Of a DNA stretch of 64,000 bases, positions 9,401-16,816 are shown in pieces. How positions within the stretch are numbered: the first letter of the stretch is position 1; the number at the start of each line of letters is the position of its first letter. The stretch covers positions 1 through 64,000 of the forward strand of contig NZ_SZVI01000011.1 of assembly GCF_013416775.1 (NCBI RefSeq), given 5' to 3'. The notes beneath the pieces were generated by a model that ran no database searches, was not told the DNA's origin, and saw only the letters and a list, made by a program, of their open reading frames with translations. This stretch comes from Rhodoferax sp. BLA1 (GTDB lineage: Bacteria > Pseudomonadota > Gammaproteobacteria > Burkholderiales > Burkholderiaceae_C). The position numbers were made by a program, and so were the translations under genes.

Positions 9401-9505
9401 CTGAGCCTGCTGGTGATCCCGGCGGTGTTCACCGTGGTGGATGACTTTGGCGACTGGGTGCTGCGCTTATTTGGGCGCGGCCGCCGCGCCAATCCAGCGT
9501 CCTAG
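6401..9505 (+). CDS. RND efflux pump, inner membrane subunit (HAE1 family)
   Basis: A 1034-residue proton-driven pump of normal family length. It shows the N-terminal helix (IPAAMLFVLLSVAGLLSF), two large periplasmic loops and two sets of transmembrane helices. The proton relay Asp pair is visible at about residue 400 (GVLVDDAIVEVENIERH), and the second half has GLIMLMGIATKNSILLVEYA. A good AAGGAG site lies ahead of the ATG. It completes a four-gene operon regulator-OMF-MFP-RND; the subunit order with the OMF first is less common than OMF last. Substrate cannot be told from sequence. The stop codon overlaps that of the convergent transporter gene. Confidence 0.92.
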   Translation: MNVSAWSIRNPIPAAMLFVLLSVAGLLSFRSMKVQQMPDLDLPMVIVSAALPGAAPVQLETEVARKLENAVAPLQGVKNIYTKVNDGSVSITVEFHLEKPTQEAVDDVRSAVQGVRADLPTEVNDPVVRKMDLASSPILAFTVRVPSMDDEALSWFVDNTLTRRLLSVKGVGAISRVGGVTRQVTVALDPIKLQALGATAAEISRQLRQTQQDTASGRADLGGGEQPMRTVVSVKTAADLAQLQISLSDGRRLRLDQVAEVSDTVAEPRSAALLNGVPVVGFEVTRSKGASEVEVGAAIQLALQELKAQHPDMELTEAFDFVTPVAEEFDASMVLLYEGAILAVVVVWLFLRNWRATVVSAVALPLSVLPAFIGMAYLGFSVNVVTLLALSLVIGVLVDDAIVEVENIERHLHMGKPPYQAAMEAADEIGLAVIATTFTLISVFLPTAFMSGVVGKFFRQFGWTAALAVFASLVVARMLTPMMAAYIMKPSPRAHKDPWWMARYLRWSAWALQHRWLTMAAAGVFFVGSLLLIPLLPKGFIPPDDNSQTQVSLELPPGATLAQTRVAAEAARLLLMKVDHVQSVYTTIGGGSAGADPFQGGGASEVRKATLTVLLTERGHRPLKQGIEDHIRTAMAELPGVRSKVGLGGSGEKFQLVLSGDDPQALAIAANAVEKDLRTIPGLGQIASSASLVRAEVVVRPDFARAADLGVTSSAIGETLRIATAGDYDSGLAKLNLSQRQVPIVVKLSDAARQDLALLGRLSVPGTHGPVMLSQVAALTLSDGPAAIDRLNRSRNINFDIELSGVPLGDVAAAVDQLPSIRALPAGVKQLALGDAEVMGELFTGFGLAMLAGVLCIYIVLVLLFKNFLHPFTILTALPLSLGGAFVMLLVTGKSFSMPSLIGLIMLMGIATKNSILLVEYAIVARRGHDGSDGHPVVAPMSRVDALLDACHKRARPIVMTTLAMGAGMLPIAAGWSSADASFRSPMAVAVIGGLMTSTVLSLLVIPAVFTVVDDFGDWVLRLFGRGRRANPAS

Positions 9506-10380
9506 GCTGCCGAGATGTGCTGGCTGTTGCGCCGCAGGCGCATCACCAGCACAAAGGCAATCGCCCCCACATTCATCAGCAGCGCATAAACCACGCTGGG
9601 GGCGCTCATCGCGGGTGAGGCCAGCAATTGCAGGCAGACAAAAATGCCCAACGCCGAGTTCTGCAAACCACATTCGGTGACGATGGCAATGCGGTCCGCG
9701 TGGTGCAGCCGGGCCTGTGTGGCCAGCAGGTAGGCCGCGCCCAAAATCAAGGCGTTGAGCAGCAGTGTGGCCGGGCCCAGCGTCGGCAGGTGTTGCCACA
9801 ACACGGCACGCTGGTCCCAGAAGGTGGCCAGCACAATCAGCAGGAACAAGGTGGTGGCCACCTTGGACGCCACCGGCTCCAGCCGCGCCACCAGCTTCGG
9901 AAATTGCCAGCGCAGGGCCATGCCCAGCAGCACCGGCAGGGTGGTCAGCAGGAAGATGCTGCGCACCATCGGGAACAGTGGCAGCTGCGCTGTCAGGCTG
10001 CTGCCCATAAAAACTTGCAGCGCGGTGTTGACGATCAGCGGCAAGCTCAGCATCGAGGCCAGGCTGGTCACCGCGGTGAGTGAGATCGACAACGCGGTGT
10101 CACCCCTTGCCAGGTGGGTGAGCAGGCCCGAACTGACCCCACCCGGGCAGGCCACCAGCACAATCAGGCCCACCGCCATCACCGGGTCCAGCCCGGCAAA
10201 AGTGGCCACGGCAAACCCGGCCAGCGGCACCAACAGCATCTGCCCGACCAGCCCCACCAGCAGCGCCCTGGGCCGCTGCGCCACCCGGCGAAAATCGGCC
10301 AGCACCAAGGTCAGACCCAGGTAAAACATGATGAAGGCCAGCGCCAGCGGCAACAGGGTCTGCACCACGGCCGGGTTCAC
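9502..10380 (-). CDS. BASS-family (bile acid:sodium symporter-like) transporter
   Basis: A 292-residue membrane protein with about nine hydrophobic segments. It carries the family signature around VLVACPGGVSSGLLTHLARGDTALS, which contains the conserved sodium-binding crossover region, and begins with a typical ALAFIMFYLGLTL helix. Bacterial members move organic acids such as pyruvate, pantoate or sulfur compounds; substrate is unknown here. It starts at GTG in the GTGA overlap with the menA stop, so it is translationally coupled as the third gene of a menG-menA operon. The stop overlaps the convergent RND pump stop in a CTAG. Confidence 0.85.
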   Translation of the reverse strand: MNPAVVQTLLPLALAFIMFYLGLTLVLADFRRVAQRPRALLVGLVGQMLLVPLAGFAVATFAGLDPVMAVGLIVLVACPGGVSSGLLTHLARGDTALSISLTAVTSLASMLSLPLIVNTALQVFMGSSLTAQLPLFPMVRSIFLLTTLPVLLGMALRWQFPKLVARLEPVASKVATTLFLLIVLATFWDQRAVLWQHLPTLGPATLLLNALILGAAYLLATQARLHHADRIAIVTECGLQNSALGIFVCLQLLASPAMSAPSVVYALLMNVGAIAFVLVMRLRRNSQHISAA

Positions 10381-11282
10381 AGGAACACCCCGGCTGAGAG
10401 CAACAGGCCCAGCAACAGCCCCAGCTTGGCGGTGGCGCCCAGCAGCTGGTTCAGCTGCGCGCCCGAGGCCTGGCGGCGCAGTTGGGGCAGCAGTTTGAGC
10501 GCGTAGGGAATCGCCAGCCAGGCCAGCATGGCCCCGGTGTGCCCGAGCCAGGCCAAAGCCAGCACCAACCCAAAAGGCAGCAGCACCATGACCGCATAGG
10601 CACGCGCTGCACCAGCGTCCCCGAGCCGGGTGGCCAGGGTCAGACGGCCCTGGCGCAGGTCGGCCTCGTGGTCGCGGTAGTTGTTGACCAGCAGCACCGC
10701 AGCCGCAGGCAGGCCCACCACCGCGCCACCCAGCCAGGGCGCCAAGGTGGTGCTCTCACTTTGCAACCAGTGGCTGCCAGCCACGGCCAGCAGGCCAAAA
10801 AACACCAGCACAAACAACTCACCGAGTGCGCTGTGTGAAATCGGGTACGGCCCGCCCGAGTAGGCCCAGCCCGCAATCAGCGAGCAGATGCCAATGGCCA
10901 GAATCGGCCAGCCCCCTTGCCACACCAGCAACAAGCCCAGCAGCAGCGCCAGCCCAAAACTCAAGGCCGCTGCCCGGCGCACACTCTGCGGTGTGGCCCA
11001 GCCTGCGGCGGTAACACGTAACGGCCCGATGCGGTCCGGCCGGTCGGCACCGCGCTCAAAGTCGGCCACATCGTTGTGCAGGTTGGTGCCGATCTGGATC
11101 AGCAGCGCACACAGCAGCGTCACCACAAACACCGGCCACAGCGGCGCGGCGCCATCGGCCCAGGCCAAGGCCGAGCCCAGCAGCACCGGGGTGGCGGCCA
11201 TGCTCAGGGTGCGCGGGCGGATCGCGGTCCACCAGACCAGCAGGCGAGAGGAGGGCACCCCCAGCATCTGTTCAGATTTCAT
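10377..11282 (-). CDS. menA: 1,4-dihydroxy-2-naphthoate polyprenyltransferase
   Basis: UbiA-superfamily integral membrane prenyltransferase of the MenA branch, 301 residues. The first Asp-rich motif is clear at about residue 70 (TNLHNDVADFERGADRPDR), the second is NNYRDHEADLRQGRLTLATR. These bind the magnesium-diphosphate of the isoprenoid donor. It attaches the side chain to dihydroxynaphthoate, giving demethylmenaquinol for the adjacent methyltransferase. Its ATG overlaps the preceding stop (ATGA), and its stop overlaps the next start (GTGA). The context with a UbiE/MenG methyltransferase supports menaquinone rather than ubiquinone synthesis. Confidence 0.85.
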   Translation of the reverse strand: MKSEQMLGVPSSRLLVWWTAIRPRTLSMAATPVLLGSALAWADGAAPLWPVFVVTLLCALLIQIGTNLHNDVADFERGADRPDRIGPLRVTAAGWATPQSVRRAAALSFGLALLLGLLLVWQGGWPILAIGICSLIAGWAYSGGPYPISHSALGELFVLVFFGLLAVAGSHWLQSESTTLAPWLGGAVVGLPAAAVLLVNNYRDHEADLRQGRLTLATRLGDAGAARAYAVMVLLPFGLVLALAWLGHTGAMLAWLAIPYALKLLPQLRRQASGAQLNQLLGATAKLGLLLGLLLSAGVFL

Positions 11283-12010
11283 TGAGGGCGGGTTCCATAG
11301 TGCAGGCAGGCGATGCCAAAGGACAGGTTGTTCCAGCGGATGTTTGTGAAACCCGCCTGGCGCATCAGGTCGGCAAAACCCTGCTGGTTCGGAAAACGCC
11401 GGATCGACTCCACCAGGTACTGGTAGGCAATCGGCGCGCGGGCCACCAGCGCACCCAGGCGCGGGATCACCAAAAAGGAATACAGGTTGTAGATTGGCGC
11501 CAGCCAGAACGCGGGTTGCGAGAACTCCAGGCAGACAAACTGGCCACCGGGTTTGAGTACGCGGTGAATCTCGGCCAGCGCCTGCTCCAGGTGCGTGGCG
11601 TTGCGCAGCCCGAAGGACACGGTGAGCAAGTCCACACTGGCGTCTGCCAGCGGCAGTTGTTCAGCCTCACCCACGAGCCAGTGGATGTCGGTCATGTCGG
11701 GGCGTTGCTGGCCAACCTGCATCATGGCTTGGTTGGGGTCACACACCGTCACGTGCCGCCCAGGTGCGCGCAGCAGTCGCGCCACATCACCGGTGCCGCC
11801 CGCCAGGTCGATCACCTGGCCCTGGATATCTTGCACCGAGCGGGCTAATCTGCGCTTCCACAGGCGGTGGATGCCCATACTCATCAGGTCGTTCATGAGG
11901 TCGTAACGCGGGGCCACGGCGGTGAACACCGTGCGGATGCGGTCGCGGCGCTCAGTGGAGTTGACCGATTCGCGGCCAAAGCTGTGGTTGATCTCGTGTT
12001 CTTGGCGCAT
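11279..12010 (-). CDS. menG: UbiE/MenG-type quinone C-methyltransferase
   Basis: A 243-residue SAM-dependent methyltransferase. Family hallmarks: VAPRYDLMNDLMSMGIHRLWKR near the start, SAM-binding VIDLAGGTGDVARLL, VSFGLRNATHLEQAL, and HRVLKPGGQFVCLEFS. UbiE/MenG enzymes methylate demethylmenaquinol and, in many bacteria, the ubiquinone precursor as well. Because it is coupled by overlap to menA, the menaquinone role is the better reading here; a separate ubiE for ubiquinone may exist elsewhere in the genome. Several in-frame starts are possible upstream of the conserved region. The 130 bp before it contain no clear promoter. Confidence 0.85.
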   Translation of the reverse strand: MRQEHEINHSFGRESVNSTERRDRIRTVFTAVAPRYDLMNDLMSMGIHRLWKRRLARSVQDIQGQVIDLAGGTGDVARLLRAPGRHVTVCDPNQAMMQVGQQRPDMTDIHWLVGEAEQLPLADASVDLLTVSFGLRNATHLEQALAEIHRVLKPGGQFVCLEFSQPAFWLAPIYNLYSFLVIPRLGALVARAPIAYQYLVESIRRFPNQQGFADLMRQAGFTNIRWNNLSFGIACLHYGTRPQ

Positions 12011-12142
12011 CAGGTCGGTGGTCTGGCAAAAGTCTGGCCGCAGCAGCTGGCAGGTGGCCCAAGCACCTGCGACACGGTTGGCGCCGCAGGTGAGAAACTG
12101 TCAATTTTAGTTGACGAATGTCGAACGCCCGACCGACACGGC

Positions 12143-13369
12143 TCACAACAACTCGTGCAGACTGCGGGCGATGACCTTGGTGGCGCGGCGCAGGTCGTCG
12201 AGCACCAAATGTTCGTCAGCACGTTTGGCGTTGGACTCGCGCACGGTGCGCGGCCCGGCGCCGTAGATCACACCGGGGATGCCGCGCTCGACAAACAGGC
12301 GCACATCGGTATAGAGCGGTGTGCCCAGTGCCGGGATCGGCTCACCAAACACTTCTTGGCCATGTTTCTGGATCGCGTCCACCAGCGGCTGGTTGCCCGG
12401 CAGCGGTTTCATCGACTGGGCCAGCAAAATGCGCCGTACGTCGACGGTGACACCGGGTGAGGCTGCAGCGGTGTCGGCAATCAACTGGCGCAGATTTGCT
12501 TCGACTTGTGTAGCGTCTTCCTCAGGAATCATACGGCGGTCGAGCTTAAATGTCACTTTGCCGGGAATCACATTGGTGTTGGTGCCGCCCGAGATCAGGC
12601 CCACGTTCAAATACGGGTGGGTGATGCCAGCCACCTGCGAGGTGAGGGTGGCGCGGTAGATGTCGTTTTGGGCGTAGAGCACGTTCAGGATCTTCACCGC
12701 GGCTTGTAAAGCGTCGACCCCTGACTCGGGAATCGCGGCATGGGCCATCTGGCCGTGCACCGTCACTTCCAACTGCAGGCAACCGTTGTGCGCGGTGATC
12801 ACCTGGTAGCTGAAACCGGCTGCAATCATCAGGTCGGGCTGTGTCAACCCCTGCGCCAGCAACCAGGCCGGGCCGACCTCGCCGCCAAACTCTTCGTCGT
12901 AGGTCAGCAGCAGGTCGATCTGGCCCTGGGCTGGTTTGGCCACCGCTTCCAGCGCACGAATGGCAAAGGCGTAGGTGGCAAAGTCGCATTTGCTGACCGC
13001 AGCCGCACGGCCATAAATCTTGCCGTCCACGATTTCGCCACCATACGGGTCATGTGTCCAGCCCTCACCGGGCGGCACCACGTCGCCATGCGCGTTGAGC
13101 GCAATGGTTTTGCCACCCGCGCCATAACTGCGGCGCACGATCAGGTTGGTGATGCTCTGCAGCCCGGCAGACTGCACCTCAGAGGCAGGCACCGGGTGTT
13201 TGTCAGTTGTCAGGCCCATGGCCTCAAACAATTCAGCGGCACGTTCAGCGTGTGGCGCGTTGTTGCCGGGTGGGGTGTCGGTGGGCACCTGGATGAGTTG
13301 CTGCAAAAACGCCACCTGTTCGTCAAAGTGGGCGTCAATCCAGGCGTCGAGTTGGTCTTCAGTGGTCAT
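12143..13369 (-). CDS. M20-family metallohydrolase (ArgE/DapE/ACY1-like)
   Basis: A 408-residue zinc hydrolase of the M20 clan. Metal-binding motifs are seen as ALNAHGDVVPPGEGW (His-x-Asp) and LTYDEEFGGEVG (Glu-Glu pair), with the bridging Asp region near GRAAAVSKCDFA and the dimerisation domain in the middle (GLISGGTNTNVIPGKVTFKLD). It removes an acyl or carbamoyl group from an amino compound, but the specific substrate is unclear. It lies downstream of the ureide genes on the same strand, separated by 440 bp containing two hairpin elements, so a link to nitrogen scavenging is plausible but unproven. Confidence 0.8.
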   Translation of the reverse strand: MTTEDQLDAWIDAHFDEQVAFLQQLIQVPTDTPPGNNAPHAERAAELFEAMGLTTDKHPVPASEVQSAGLQSITNLIVRRSYGAGGKTIALNAHGDVVPPGEGWTHDPYGGEIVDGKIYGRAAAVSKCDFATYAFAIRALEAVAKPAQGQIDLLLTYDEEFGGEVGPAWLLAQGLTQPDLMIAAGFSYQVITAHNGCLQLEVTVHGQMAHAAIPESGVDALQAAVKILNVLYAQNDIYRATLTSQVAGITHPYLNVGLISGGTNTNVIPGKVTFKLDRRMIPEEDATQVEANLRQLIADTAAASPGVTVDVRRILLAQSMKPLPGNQPLVDAIQKHGQEVFGEPIPALGTPLYTDVRLFVERGIPGVIYGAGPRTVRESNAKRADEHLVLDDLRRATKVIARSLHELL

Positions 13370-13465
13370 GGGGTGTTTTGGGTGGGTTGTGTTGTCGGTT
13401 GCGTTTTTATGCTGGCGCTTCAGCGCGCCGAGGGTGGACTCGGTCTAGCGCCTCGGATAGGCGCT

Positions 13466-13541
13466 GCGCAGCAGCCGGTGGGGGCGTCCGCCTCATACTG
13501 GGGTACCAGAAATCGGCGGCCACCCCCACCGGCTGCTGCGC
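13466..13541 (-). other. Structured hairpin element, family H copy 2
   Basis: Read on the minus strand: a 19-bp outer stem (13466-13484 with 13523-13541) plus further paired bases inside, enclosing GATTTCTGGTACCCCAGTAT followed by GAGG. CTGG and CCAG form an apical stem. Its core is identical to copy 3 over 24 bases, yet the outer stem is unrelated. It lies in the 440-bp gap between the M20 gene and the UraD-AllC gene; no protein in that gap is supported. Confidence 0.8.
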
Positions 13542-13655
13542 CGAAACTGTGGGTGGTTTTACTTGGGTTGTGGATACCGAAAGTCAATTCACTGAGTCGG
13601 CTGGTGAGCGGTTCGGTCTGAGTGACCTTGGTTGCCCGGGTCACCTGGGCGGCGA

Positions 13656-13731
13656 GCGAGGTGGGGCCTGTGGGCGGCTGACGATTTCTGGTACCCCAGT
13701 ATGAGGAAGCTGCCCACAGGCCCCGCCTCGC
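13656..13731 (+). other. Structured hairpin element, family H copy 3
   Basis: A 20-bp outer stem (13656-13675 with 13712-13731; left arm GCGAGGTGGGGCCTGTGGGC) encloses the conserved core GATTTCTGGTACCCCAGTAT followed by GAGG. Orientation is opposite to copy 2, which lies 114 bp away. It is the same length as copy 2 (76 nt). There is no T-tract on either side. Confidence 0.8.
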
Positions 13732-13811
13732 GGGGTGTGCCAAAAACGCTGGATCAAGGCTGTCTTCACAGCCTGCGCTGTGTTCGGCCAAGTCAGACAA
13801 AGGCCAAAGTT

Positions 13812-15632
13812 TCAAACTACCTGCTCCAGCAGCTGCATAAACGCCTCCACCGCCAGCTGCATGTCATCACTGGTAGTGGATTCCAGCGGGTTGTGGCTGA
13901 TGCCGGCGTTTTGGCCGCGCACAAACAACATGGCTTGGGGCATCAGTTCGTGCAACTTCATCGCGTCATGGCCGGCGCCGCTGGGCAGGTGGTAGACAGG
14001 CAGTCCTAGGGCGGCCACGGCGGTCTCCCAGCGTTGTTGCCAGAGGGCGTCGCTGGGCGCGGCGCTGGCGCGCATGGTTTCCTGCAGCGTGAACTGCAGC
14101 CCCCGGCGCTGGCAGATCTGCGCCAGGGTGGCGCGCACATCCGCGTCCAGCGCATCACGCTGGCGGTCACTCGGCGCGCGCAAATCCAGGCTGAAGCAAC
14201 AACGCCCCGGCACCACATTGATGCTGCCGTTGGGCACGTTGAGCTGGCCCATGGTTGCTACAGAGTCGCCGTCCTGCGCCGCGCGTTGCTCCAGGTAGAG
14301 CGCCAACTCGGCCACGGCACAGGCGGCGTCAAAGCGCTGGGCCATCGGGGTGGTGCCGGCGTGGCTGGCCACACCGGTGACTTCACCGAGGTAACGCACG
14401 CTGGCGTTGATCGCGGTGACGATGCCCAGCGGCAGGTTCAGCGTGTTGAGCACCGGACCCTGTTCGATGTGGACCTCGACAAAACCCAGGTACTGCGCCG
14501 GGTCACGTTTCAGGGCGCTGATCGCTTGCAGGGCGGCGGTTTTGTCCGCACCACCGAGCCCGGCCTGTTGCATGACCGCCAGCATCGACACGCCATCGGC
14601 ATCCAACTGGTCTAGCCAGCTGGCATCAAAACTGCCGGTGAGCGCGCTGGAGCCCAGAAACGTGGCTTTAAAACGCTGGCCTTCTTCCTCGGCAAACGCC
14701 ACCAGCTCAATCGCAAAGGGCAGACGTCGCCCGGCGCGGTGTAGTTCGCGCACACAGGCCATCGGCACCACAATGCCCAGGCGGCCATCGTATTTGCCGC
14801 CGTTGCGCACGGTGTCATAGTGGCTTCCGGTTAACAGTGTTTTGGGGCTCTGGCCCTTATTGGGTAAGGGCGAGCTGCTACTATTTTTGTCAATCGCCTC
14901 ATATCGCCCGACCACATTGCCTACCGCGTCGATGGACACAGCATCGAACCCACTTTCCAGCATCCAGCCCCGGATGCGTTCGGCGCAGGCGCGGTGGGCA
15001 TCCGTCAGGTAGGTCACCGTGAGCTGGTTCTGTTCCTTGTAGCCAGGCTCCGAAAACTCGGCCAGTTGCTCTTGCCAGTCCCACACGGCATTGCCCAGCG
15101 TGGGGGTGAGACCAAACTTGTCGTTGAGGCGAATCTCGGCAATGCGGTGGATGTTGCGCAGGCATTCCTGCAGCTCCAGGTCGGGGTGGTGGCGCAGGCG
15201 GCGCTCAAAGGTGGCGACGATCTCGGTCCGGCTTAAACCGGTGCCACGTGGCCCACGCACCGCCAGGATAAAGGGCCAGCCAAATTGGGTGTTGTAGTCG
15301 GCATTGAGCTGCTGCAGCTTAGCAAATTCGGCCGGGCTGCAGTTCGTCAGGCCCGCTTTGCTTTGTTCGTTGGTCGACTCGGCCGTGAGGTTCTGGCTGA
15401 CCATGGCTTTGCCAGCCAGCTCGGGGTGGGCGCGGATCAGGCTCAGCAGGGCTTCGCGCGGGGCCGTACTCACCACCTGGGTCAACAGGACTTTGAGCTG
15501 GGCCAGCGACTGGAACGGCCGCTGCTGCAGTGCCGCCTCGGTTATCCACGGGCTGTGTTCGTAGAGGCCGTCGAGCAGCTGCAAGGCCTCTAGTTTGGAG
15601 GCGGTGTTGAGTTGGTCCAGGGTTAAGGGCAT
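13812..15632 (-). CDS. Fused OHCU decarboxylase / allantoate amidohydrolase
   Basis: A 606-residue two-domain enzyme. Residues about 1-170 are UraD-type 2-oxo-4-hydroxy-4-carboxy-5-ureidoimidazoline decarboxylase, with the catalytic His in LIRAHPELAGKA and the FGWPFILAVRG and ATFERRLRHHPDLE segments. Residues about 190-606 are an M20-clan allantoate amidohydrolase (AllC): TGSHYDTVRNGGKYDG, AFAEEEGQRF, EVHIEQGPVLN and SGAGHDAMKLHELMP carry the metal ligands. The protein thus combines the step that yields allantoin with the one that opens allantoate, skipping the allantoinase encoded upstream. A palindromic repeat is translated in frame at residues about 247-264, just before the AllC HYDT motif. 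Confidence 0.88.
   Translation of the reverse strand: MPLTLDQLNTASKLEALQLLDGLYEHSPWITEAALQQRPFQSLAQLKVLLTQVVSTAPREALLSLIRAHPELAGKAMVSQNLTAESTNEQSKAGLTNCSPAEFAKLQQLNADYNTQFGWPFILAVRGPRGTGLSRTEIVATFERRLRHHPDLELQECLRNIHRIAEIRLNDKFGLTPTLGNAVWDWQEQLAEFSEPGYKEQNQLTVTYLTDAHRACAERIRGWMLESGFDAVSIDAVGNVVGRYEAIDKNSSSSPLPNKGQSPKTLLTGSHYDTVRNGGKYDGRLGIVVPMACVRELHRAGRRLPFAIELVAFAEEEGQRFKATFLGSSALTGSFDASWLDQLDADGVSMLAVMQQAGLGGADKTAALQAISALKRDPAQYLGFVEVHIEQGPVLNTLNLPLGIVTAINASVRYLGEVTGVASHAGTTPMAQRFDAACAVAELALYLEQRAAQDGDSVATMGQLNVPNGSINVVPGRCCFSLDLRAPSDRQRDALDADVRATLAQICQRRGLQFTLQETMRASAAPSDALWQQRWETAVAALGLPVYHLPSGAGHDAMKLHELMPQAMLFVRGQNAGISHNPLESTTSDDMQLAVEAFMQLLEQVV
14840..14893 (+). repeat. Interspersed palindromic repeat, copy 5, inside coding DNA
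   Basis: GGGGCTCTGGCCCTTATTGG, then TAAGGGCGAGCTGCTACTAT. Both arms are well preserved. On the coding (minus) strand it encodes a Ser/Pro-rich stretch (KNSSSSPLPNKGQSP) between the AllC segments GRYEAID and KTLLTGSHYDT. Related enzymes usually have a short loop here. Confidence 0.85.
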
Positions 15633-15671
15633 GGTGTTGGTTATTTAAGTCGGCGGCAGATGCAGCCCAAA

Positions 15672-15726
15672 CGCTACATCTGTAAGAGCACTTGATCCAT
15701 GTTTTATGAGGGCTAGCGGCCGAAAA
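15672..15726 (-). repeat. Interspersed palindromic repeat, copy 6
   Basis: Inverted orientation: CGCTAC, a degenerate middle, TTTTATGAGGGCTAGCGGCC. It lies in the gap between the allantoinase stop and the UraD-AllC start and could act as a transcript spacer between two co-directional genes. Confidence 0.6.
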
Positions 15727-15762
15727 ACATATCAATCAGGCGCACATGAACTCAAGCAAATC

Positions 15763-16725
15763 TCAGGCCACCGCCGCCGCGTCATATGGGTGCACCGAAC
15801 GCCAATGCCGTGCAATGTCCAGCCTGCGGCACACCCAAACATGCTCGTGTTGCCCGATGTGGTCCAAGAAACGTTGCAACGCGGTGATGCGCCCGGGGCG
15901 ACCCAGCAGGCGGCAGTGCATGCCCACACTCATCATCTTGGGGGCGTTCAAGCCATTCGGGTCACCCTCGGCGTAGAGCGCATCGAAGGTGTCTTTGAGG
16001 TACTGGTAAAACGGGTCGGCGTGGCTGTAGCCTTGGGGCAGGGCAAAACGCATGTCGTTGCAGTCCAGGGTGTAGGGCACGATCAGCTGTTGCGCCAAAC
16101 TGCCGTCGGTTTTTTTCACGTCCATCCAGAACGGCAGGTCGTCGCCGTAGTAGTCGGCGTCGTAGGCAAAACCACCAAAGTCGGCGACCAGGCGGCGGGT
16201 GTTGGGGCTGTCGCGCCCGGTGTACCAGCCCTGCGGCCGCACACCCATGAGTTTGGTCAAAATCTCCATGCCGCGTGCCATGTGTTCACGCTCCACCGCT
16301 TCGGGAACGTTCTGGTAGTGGATCCAGCGCAAACCGTGGCAGGCGATCTCGTGGCCCAGGCTCTGGCAGGCCTGCACCAGCTCGGGGTAACGCTCCAGCG
16401 CCATGCTGACGCCAAACACGGTCAGTGGCAGGCCGCGTTTCTCAAACTCGCGCAAGATACGCCAGACACCGGCGCGAGAGCCGTATTCGTAGATGCCCTC
16501 CATGCTGATGTGGCGCTCGGGGTAACTGGCCGGGTTGGCCATTTCCGAGAGGAATTGCTCGCTGCCCGCGTCGCCGTGCAACACGCAGTTTTCGCCACCT
16601 TCTTCGTAGTTCAGCACAAACTGCACCGCAATGCGGGCCTGGTTGGGCCATTGGGCGTGGGGTGGATTGGGGCCGTAGCCCTTCAAATCGCGCGGGTAGG
16701 GTAGGGTGCTGTTGTAGTGGCTCAT
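15763..16725 (-). CDS. puuE: Allantoinase, PuuE type
   Basis: A 320-residue NodB/polysaccharide deacetylase-fold allantoinase, unrelated to the amidohydrolase AllB. Diagnostic segments are VQFVLNYEEGGENCVLHGD near the start, HGLRWIHYQNVPE, GWYTGRDSPNTRRLV and YDADYYGDDLPFW. It hydrolyses allantoin to allantoate, the substrate of the AllC half of the downstream fusion. Same strand as the fusion, with 130 bp and a palindromic repeat between. The divergent gene is HIU hydrolase, so the whole route from hydroxyisourate to ureidoglycolate or ureidoglycine is encoded locally. Confidence 0.92.
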   Translation of the reverse strand: MSHYNSTLPYPRDLKGYGPNPPHAQWPNQARIAVQFVLNYEEGGENCVLHGDAGSEQFLSEMANPASYPERHISMEGIYEYGSRAGVWRILREFEKRGLPLTVFGVSMALERYPELVQACQSLGHEIACHGLRWIHYQNVPEAVEREHMARGMEILTKLMGVRPQGWYTGRDSPNTRRLVADFGGFAYDADYYGDDLPFWMDVKKTDGSLAQQLIVPYTLDCNDMRFALPQGYSHADPFYQYLKDTFDALYAEGDPNGLNAPKMMSVGMHCRLLGRPGRITALQRFLDHIGQHEHVWVCRRLDIARHWRSVHPYDAAAVA

Positions 16726-16816
16726 GGTGTGAAATCAGCGTCAGACAGGGTTGGCTGGCATGATAGCTGCGTCGTTTAGGCCCAATACACTTTGACCTTA
16801 TTTTGAGGACACATCC

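Noticed and set aside
13420-13815. A 131-codon frame across the two hairpins
   Set aside because: Both hairpins lie inside it and their structure explains the sequence; no protein family is visible.
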